Shown piece by piece: positions 57,140 to 64,000 of a DNA stretch of 64,000 bases. This DNA is from Abelmoschus esculentus. Lineage: Eukaryota > Streptophyta > Magnoliopsida > Malvales > Malvaceae. Within the stretch, counting starts at the first letter, position 1, and the number at the start of each line of letters is the position of its first letter. The notes under the pieces are model-generated. The model did no database searches and was not told the DNA's origin. It saw nothing but the letters and a program-made list of their open reading frames with translations. The translations under genes were made by a program, and so were the position numbers. The DNA is taken from the NCBI GenBank assembly GCA_035048815.1, contig JAUCBN010000017.1, positions 6,630,936 through 6,694,935 on the forward strand, read 5' to 3'.

Positions 57140-57763
57140 TCATCCCTTGTTATATTTGTCTTCACAGTTCCATATGGTTCTGACAAATTTTAATGTGCCT
57201 GGATATTGTGTTTCCCTCTTTACGGCCTCTGCCTTTGGCTTACCCTTCTTGCTAATTATTCTGCCAAGCATGTTACCAAGGTAGTGGTTGCTAAAGCAGG
57301 ATTTCTTGATGCTTGAATCTGTGGTGTGGAGGGCTTTGTACTCTTCTACATCATCATACCTTTTCAGATTGTGGAAGGCATTGAGTTTAACTTGTTGGTC
57401 ATTGACCCTCATAGTTAACTCTCCTTTTTCCACATCGATTAGTGTTCGTCCATTGGCAAGGAAATGTCTCCCAAGGATGATCGATGCATTCTCACCTGCT
57501 TCACAATCAAGGAAAAGAAAATCAGCAAGAAAAATAAATTTATCTACTATTACCGATATGTTCTTGATTTTTCCTTCGGGTTGCATGTATGATCGATCCT
57601 CAAGTTGGAGCATAAAAATAGTGGGTTTTGCCCTTCCGATTCCAAGCTTTTGGAAGATAGACTTGGGCATTAAATTGATGCTTGCTCCAAGGTCGCATAG
57701 GGACTTACCTTCATAGTGGTTACCTATTGCACAAGGTATGGTAAAGCATCCATGATCCTTCAA
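57140..57763 (-). pseudogene. Element E aspartic protease (207-codon open frame)
   Basis: The catalytic motif CDLGASINLMPKSIFQKLGIG is intact. IILGRHFLANGRTLIDVEKGE is the second hallmark, and a tail with NHYLGNMLGRIISKKGKPKAEA follows. A stop just upstream (near 57764) separates it from the gag tail frame 57764-58057 (NYAKFLEYIVSKRKRLGEFE). It is the longest protease frame with a sound active site in the window. It ends without entering an RT domain. Confidence 0.82.
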
Positions 57764-59690
57764 CTATGGTGGCATGCGGTTGTGTAACCTTGCCATACAT
57801 CCTTCGGTTGTTGCCACTGTTTCAAACTCACCTAGCCTCTTTCTTTTAGACACAATATATTCCAAGAATTTAGCATAGTTGGGCATCTTTTCAATTGCCT
57901 CAACAAAGGGTATGTTGATGTGAACTTGCTTTAGGATGTCTAGAAATTTCTTGAATTGATTGTCATGTTTTTGATTTTTCAACCTTTGTGGGAAAGGTGG
58001 TGGTGGTCTCATCTCTTCTAGGGTCTCTTTGGTTTTGAAGTTAATATCTGGAGCCACTTCATTGTCTCGGCAGCTTGTTCAGGTGCTGTCAAGCTCTCTA
58101 CTGGGGCAGTATTCTCATTATAAGTTTGTTCAGCATCTGATTCCTTCTTGTTTGATTCCTCTTGTATTGCTAGTGGGGCTTTATTTACTGAACTTCCCAA
58201 TGTCTCTTTAAGTTTTAGGTCACTTCTTGTAGTGGTTGCTTTGCATTATTCATGGCTCATTCCCTTAGCAACTTCAGTATTACTAGGTAGTCCTCCTTGT
58301 GGTCTAGTTTTCTGTCTTTGAGCAAATTGACCAACTTGGTTTTCCAGTGATTTTATTGCAACCTCTTAATTTTGCATCCTCATCTCAGTTCTATTCATGA
58401 AGTCATCAGTTCTCTTCATGAAACTGTTGTTCTCAGCCATGTATGATTCTGTTTTCATTATGAAGGCCTTCAGAGTGTTCTCCAATGAGTTCATGGGTTA
58501 CTGCTGATGCATCTGCTACTTCAGCATTAATTGTTGTACCTGTTGCTGCGGCAGTGTATGCTGATAACCTGAGACTTGGTTAGTGGGGTTCAAGGCATTA
58601 TTCGGATTGCTCCATGAAAAATTTGGGTGTCTTTTCCATGCCGGATTATAAGTGTTGGACATCATATTATTATTTCGGTTGTAGTTTCCCATATAAAAAC
58701 CAGATTCCTCATCTTCCATATACTCAGAAGAATTGGTCGCTTTAACTTCATGAGTATTTTGTTATAATTGCATGTTCTGAACCATCTTGGTTAAAGAGGC
58801 TAATTTTGTTGCCACTAAATTGGTAGTTTCTAGTTCATTCACTATGGCTTGGTGTCTTACTCCTCGTCTAGAAGTAGGGAATTGAAAATCGTTCCTTGCG
58901 AGTTTATTCAGAATATCAATAGCTTCTTCTAGAGCTTTGTCAAGGAGTTTTCCATTTGCCGAGGCATCTAACATCATCCTTGTCAGGACAATGGTGGCAT
59001 TGTAGAACATTATTACTTGTGTCCATAGTGGAAACCCATACAATGGACATTTGTTCAGTAACTCTCTGTAGCGCTCCCAAGCCTTGTACATAGGTTCATC
59101 ATCAGCCTGTCGAAAAGAAGTAATTTCATTATAGATTCGATCATATAAGTTGGTAGGATTAAAACGCGTAATGAATTCTCGACAGAGTTCACTCTGAGAT
59201 CCTATAGATCCTGCCGGAATGCTATTTAACCAGGTCTTGGCCCTATGCCTCAGTTAATAGGGGAAAAGTTTTATTCTCAGGATATCTTCATGGACTCCTT
59301 GAATTTTGAATGAGTTGTAGACTTCCATGAAAGACTTGAGATGTTGCCTGGCATCTACCGTTGCAGACCCACTAAATTGTCCAATAGTATTAAGTATATT
59401 GAACATCACAAGTTTAAGTTCAAAGTTAGTTGCTTCTATCTCTGGTGTAACAACTCCAGGGTTCAATCCATTCAGATCTTCCACTAGAAAATCTCTAACA
59501 GTTAGCTACTGCGGCAGTGGTTGCGGCAGTAGTTGTCATGGAAGGCCTCCATTGCCAGCAGATAAGTTCTGATTTCCTTAGATCTATCTCCTCAACCCTT
59601 GGTAGGTTCGTTCGATTTCTGGATCAAATCTCGTACAATGGATTGCTTAGGTTGTCCCTGGTCATACACCAAAAATAAACCAAGTAAAAT
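57764..59690 (-). pseudogene. gag: Element E gag (broken, knuckle deleted)
   Basis: Pieces on the minus strand: 59254-59484 (GVVTPEIEATNFELKLVMFN, ARQHLKSFMEVYNSFKIQG), a region with frameshifts, 58762-59091 (WERYRELLNKCPLYGFPLW, DASANGKLLDKALEEAIDI), 58516-58719 (YMGNYNRNNNMMSNTYNPAW), 58018-58200 and 57764-58057. Where B encodes CNLCGG the sequence has a deletion (about 58730), leaving no zinc knuckle. The N-terminal start lies in decayed sequence near 59660 (MTRDNLSNPLY-like). Confidence 0.78.
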
Positions 59691-59750
59691 AAAAATTAAA
59701 AATAAAATAACTAAAAGAACAAGAAAATAAAGAAAAAAATTAGTTGTCAA

Positions 59751-59768
59751 TCCCCGGAAACGGCACCA
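59751..59768 (-). promoter_or_regulatory. Primer binding site of element E (tRNA-Asp type)
   Basis: Minus-strand TGGTGCCGTTTCCGGGGA, a few bases inside the 5' LTR, matches the tRNA-Asp complement at 16 of 18 positions. Confidence 0.85.
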
Positions 59769-59774
59769 AAAACT

Positions 59775-61093
59775 TGATGTGTGCAATATATTCGCAATTA
59801 TAGTGCAAGTGTACACGTCGTCAAGTAATAAAGTGATAAGTATTATCGTGTATCATCTCCATAGGGATTGGTATACTTAATATGTCTTCTTTTGATCTTT
59901 TTGCTCTGTAAAAGAAAATAAAAAACACAAGTGAATTGGATTGAGATAATAATAACTAAATAAAGATTGAAAAATAAGATAAGGAAGATGGTTAGGATCC
60001 AGTTGTGCTGTAGAGTGGATTTGATCAACTTGTTCTTGTCCAATGCAATTGTACAACACTGCCTCGACAAGGCTGCAGATTACTGCCTCGACAGTGAAGT
60101 CTCTCGTCTGCCACGGTAATCTCTTGCTCTTGGGCAGACTTTACCAAAGTTCGGCAAAGTGTACTTTAATAATTTCGCTTATCTCTAAATCGAAATACTG
60201 TTGATGACCAGTCCTTGATGATACCTCTCAGCGTGAGTTAATTATAATCACCAACCAATCCCATACTTCCCTTAGCCGGTAAAACTCTTAACATATCTCT
60301 AGGCTGAGTTAGTGTTTCCCGATTGAAACACCGTACTTATCCCTTTCGTGAATCTAACTTTCTCGATATTAGATAAATGGATGACTCACAAACTTCTCAC
60401 TCAAGCTTGAATGCAAGATCAAGGAATGAAAAAGGAGAAGCAAACTTCGATATTTTATTGCATTAGGAACAAAAAACAAAGTTTGACTTCCTCACACTAA
60501 TACTTTACAACCTTCACCTAAGCCTAAACAAAATTACAACATAATGTAGAAAAGAAAACCTAAATCTAATTCTATATTCTAAGCTATGAGTCTAATGTGT
60601 CTCTCATACCCTTGGACGACTATGCCTTATACAGGCTTGGCCTAGGGAAAACCTTTCCTAAGTAGAATACAACTTGGAATGGGGAACAAGTATTGTACAT
60701 AGGTCAAATATTTCCAAGTTTAATTCTTCTAGAAGGCTTTCCCTCATGGCCTTGTCTATGGGCTTTCCTTGTGTTGTCCAGCTCAAATCCTTGGGCATCT
60801 TGTCTAGCAAGGTTCTCCTTATTTTTCTCCTCAATTTCCCTACCATGTTGTTATTTTTCCTCTGTTTCCTCGGCATCAGGTCCTGCCTCGGTCCCAGTTT
60901 GCTGCTGCGACAATACTTGTTCCTACACAACATAAAAATGCACTAAAGTATGCCTTTTCTATAAATGTGATCTTTAATAGCATCATCCCTAAATATATCA
61001 CATTAAGTATATGCATTGGTCCAAGTAGGTGTAGAATTGATGATTAATGCCCATGAAAAGTGTAGAAAGTGATAGTGAGTTGAGCACTTATCA
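59775..61093 (-). repeat. 5' LTR of element E
   Basis: About 1319 bp from TGATGTGTGCAATATA to GAGCACTTATCA. The TATA box on the minus strand reads CCTGTATAAGG (about 60624-60634), one change from the 3' copy. CACTGCCTCGACA and ATTACTGCCTCGACAGTG lie at about 60057 and 60083. Confidence 0.9.
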
Positions 61094-61359
61094 GTAAACC
61101 ATTTACTTTTTCAGTGTGTTTTGAGTTAGCAAATGAATTGTATAAACAACTTATAAACATGTTTGCTTATTGGTTTGGTTGAATAATATGTTGTTGATTT
61201 TTTTTTGAAACGTGATTGGTTATGTGTGGTTTATGGTATTGAGTCAAAGTTAGGGTGCATGCCAATAGATGTTAAGGGGTGTTGATGGTTGTAATCGAGT
61301 GAATAAATAGCAATTTATGATTAGGGGTACAAACCACTCAATGTGTCTGAATTTTATTC

Positions 61360-61500
61360 TGGAACAGGGGGTATCGAAACACCCTGTGTTGATATCGATA
61401 CCCCAAGGTAGTATCGATACCCCTGAGCTTTGGTAGGTAATATGGTTAATGCCATGTCACGGTATCGATACATGGCTTGGCTATATCGATACCCCTGACT
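61360..61500 (+). repeat. GTATCGATAC palindrome cluster in LTR K
   Basis: GGTATCGAAACACC, GATATCGATACCCC, AGTATCGATACCCC, CGGTATCGATACATGG and ATATCGATACCCC fall within about 140 bp. Similar clusters lie in both LTR copies of element J (45925-46075 and 50545-50800). I do not know what they do; they could be binding sites or a repeat grown by slippage. Confidence 0.6.
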
Positions 61501-62156
61501 GAACAATAAGTTTTATGTGTTGAAATTACACGTTAGTCTCGGATATCTTTTTTTGTTCAATTATGGTAGCTATAGATGTTATTTTGAGCTGAAAATTCAC
61601 ATGAATGCATAAAGTGGACTTAATTTCAAGTTGGCTAATTTAATTTAGACAACTGCTTATAATTTGGAATATTTACATTTTGGTCCCTAATTAGTGAAAC
61701 ATGTAATTGATGATGTTAGAATACTCTATTTGGTTTGAAATTTACCGTGAGTGATACTTGCATGCTTAATTGAACTTTGATGGAACGAATTTCTACCTTG
61801 TCAATAGAATTTAAAAGATTTACGTTTTAGTCCTTGATATACTAATGTGTTTAATCGAATGCTCGTTTGTGATTGGGATGCTTCCGTACTTGCTTTGCTT
61901 AAGACCAACACATGTAGAAATTTAATTATGCATCTAGAAAGAAAAAAATATATATCGAGTTTTAGGGTTGTTTATCGAATCGGACCTTCGAGGGTTTGAC
62001 TCGATATTCCCCGTGTAACCCATTAAAGCCGGTTCCGTCTAGGCCGGAATAAGGGGGTTACAAAATATCTTGAAAATAAATACAAAGATCGATTTAGTAC
62101 AAGTTTATATGTCCGAGTGACGCTCATATCTCCTAATCCAGGGTAGGGGTGTCACA

Positions 62157-64000
62157 TTAATATTAATTATTAACTATCGAATTTATTAATTTTTTTATTG
62201 TAATAAGAATCTTTGCTTTTGTAGCATACTCTTTTTCTATCTTTGTAATACACTTTTTTCTTTGTCCTTATGACATGTTTTTATTTTTATTTTTATTTTG
62301 TGGTTTAGTTCATCTATCTTCGTGACATGTTTTAGTATACCCTAGTGATCAATTGTTGTCCTTATAGAGATTATATCGATGTTAGTTTTTGATTTATGTT
62401 TTGTCGGTGGTTACTTGAAAAGTTATATCACCCACTCGGTTGATGGTTGTTTGCCGATAAAATCATTCTTGGATAGCGATACCTTTTGTATGACAGTTTG
62501 GATTGTATACAACTCCTTCCTTCTTATGCGTCTCGTTTGACGGAGACAAGAAAATTTAGGATTTTCTATCATTGTTTAGATACCTTTTACATGATAGTTT
62601 GGATTGCGTAAAACTCATTCATTGTTAGGTTTGAGCATGGTTAACCGCAAAATCGAAACCGAACTGAGGTATTTTGGTTCATAAAATTAAGAACCGTGGA
62701 TAACCGCAGTTAACCAAATTAAACCGAAGTTAATTTTTTAATTATTTTTATAAGGTAAAAATATATATTTTATACTTCAAATATTATAAATATATTTTTA
62801 TTTTTTATTTTTTTTCTTAAAAATAAGTTTTTAATAAATATTTATGAAAAATAACTTAAAATATTTATCTTTTAATATTTAAAGGCATAAAATAATTTAC
62901 GAGTGTAACACCTTTTACCTAAATGTTATTTTAATCTTCAAATCTAACCTAAAATCAAATAGTCATATTTATTTTTTTATTAAACCTAAATGATTCTCAA
63001 CCCAATTCAAACCATTTAAAATAAACAAAGCATAATTTGATAATCAAATTGTATTTTGGAGCTCTATTTTTATTTCTCGGCAAAGCTTTCATTATTTATT
63101 TAATTATAAGTATAACCTGGTTTAGAGACTTATTAAAAACTTCCCTAATCCTATATAATGAAAAATAGTACTCAAAATTAGGAGATATAGAAACAAAATA
63201 TCGCCTTTTACATTAAACAAAACTGATACAACAATACAAAACAGGAACAAAAACCAAACCAATTATGACAAAAACACAAAAACTAAAATCACTCAATCCA
63301 ATTATCTCAGTATCTTAGTAGTGCACAAGATCTAAGCTTCATGCAAAGCACCTGGATACCAGAGGTTAAGTTTATGATCTCTTATGAAAGTGAGGTTACC
63401 TTCCAATTGCCATTCAACCATTACCAATAGGTTAATTTAAATACGAGTTACAATATAACTTAAGACCTATGAATACATAATCCGACTATCTAAGTGTTGT
63501 ACTCATCAAAAAGCTAATGTTGAAACTTACTGTTGGATGATGCTCCTTACACTTCAATCACCTATAAACCTACAAATCAAAATAACAATTTTAAAAACGC
63601 TGATAAGGAAAGCTTACTGTATGTATTTGGGTAAATTACACAGAGTCACAATATTATGGGGTTGTTATCGAAATAGATACAATATTTTAAAAAGCATTAA
63701 TATATCGATCAATTATTAAAATGGTATCAAAATAATCATCGACCGTTAAAAATTAACAGTTCAATAATGTGGCAATAAAAAATAAAATAACATAATTACA
63801 CACTTACTCCCTATCATTCATCCATTTTTTAATTTAATCCTAATTTTATTATAATTAAAGGAGAAAAAACAAATTCTACAGACCTGCCTACGAGGGGGAT
63901 CAAAACTAGGTTCAAAGGAGGGAATTCAATTGGCATAACCACCAGGCCAAGCACATTATTTTTATATAAAACACTATTTTATATATATTTATTGTTTCTC
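62157..64000. other. AT-rich right flank
   Basis: No gene is seen. At 62626-62905 a GAGCATGGTTAACCGCAAAATCG start with GGTTAACC/AACCGAA words resembles the end of a hAT-like MITE. TGTAACACCTTTTACC at 62905 looks like the start of an LTR but has no partner in the window. The rest is simple AT-rich sequence; the 60-codon ORF at 63537 is likely chance. Confidence 0.45.

Larger units (their letters stand above)
53378..61093 (-). mobile_element. Element E: most complete family 1 retrotransposon
   Basis: TG at 53378 and CA at 61093 with a perfect 5-bp target site duplication GTAAA (53373-53377 and 61094-61098); 7716 bp. Minus-strand order: 5' LTR 59775-61093, PBS, gag, protease, spacer, ORF2, short 3' UTR, 3' LTR 53378-54695. 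It shows that the family's complete form has no RT, RNase H or integrase. The two LTRs differ at roughly 8 percent of positions in the first ~340 bases compared by eye, so the insertion is not recent. Confidence 0.92.
51066..62156 (+). mobile_element. LTR K (about 3.4 kb), split by element E
   Basis: TGTAACATCC at 51066 and GGGTGTCACA at 62156 are inverted ends of an LTR-like unit. It is continuous once element E and one copy of its GTAAA duplication are left out. No internal coding region follows, so it may be a solo LTR. The flanks AAATA and TTAAT do not match, which leaves the ends uncertain. The left half contains four ~50-bp repeats, the right half GTATCGATAC palindromes. The type of LTR resembles that of J. 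Confidence 0.55.

Noticed and set aside
57288..57716. 142-codon plus-strand ORF
   Set aside because: It is the antisense shadow of the protease of element E.
51061..62161. K as a solo LTR with proven target duplication
   Set aside because: The flanks AAATA and TTAAT do not match, so I list it only as an LTR-like unit.
62905..62930. TGTAACACCTTTTACC as the start of a further LTR
   Set aside because: No partner copy, primer site or end is present in the window.

Overview
The window looks like a repeat-rich intergenic block of a plant (eudicot) nuclear genome. The evidence is an AT-rich background, nested Ty3/gypsy LTR retrotransposons with tRNA-Asp primer sites, a chromovirus remnant, hAT-like MITEs and tRNA-Ile-like genes. 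Clusters of the palindrome GTATCGATAC inside LTRs remind me of Malvaceae such as cotton, but that is recollection rather than proof. I see no intact host protein gene. Nearly every long ORF is a retroelement fragment or its antisense shadow.

Layout. 1-1177 is AT-rich flank. 1178-~36150 is one old, large LTR element (G: 5' LTR 1178-2978, PBS 2982, no recognisable pol, two tandem arrays near its 3' end, PPT and a stub of 3' LTR at 36060), split by younger insertions. Element A (8495-14300, minus, TSD GTCAA) carries a nested solo LTR (10951-12291). Element C (plus, 5' LTR 15305-16668) is broken by element B (17146-22791, minus). It then runs into element D (23826-27753, plus, internally deleted) and element F (27754-35507, plus, TSD side GAGTC). 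36143-44290 holds two direct, diverged copies of a host segment, each with a tRNA-Ile(UAU)-like sequence. Two hAT-like MITEs in copy 1 have empty sites in copy 2. 44285-~51065 is a Tekay/Del-like chromovirus remnant (J) with integrase and chromodomain. 51066-62156 is another LTR (K), split by the best-preserved element, E (53378-61093, minus, TSD GTAAA). 62157-64000 is AT-rich flank with MITE-like sequence.

The main biology is one non-autonomous retrotransposon family with two LTR subfamilies (family 1: A, B, D, E and the solo LTR; family 2: C, F). Its plan is LTR - tRNA-Asp PBS - gag - aspartic protease - TATA-like internal promoter - ORF2 of about 500 codons (putative plant transposon protein domain) - structured 3' UTR - PPT - LTR. 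No reverse transcriptase, RNase H or integrase is visible in any copy, so it presumably borrows them from a partner element. The 3' UTR carries two hairpins with a constant GAGGAC/T loop and changing stems. Between them lies an array of 26-27-nt hairpins with compensatory stem changes. These RNA-like structures and the internal promoter are the best candidates for something undescribed.
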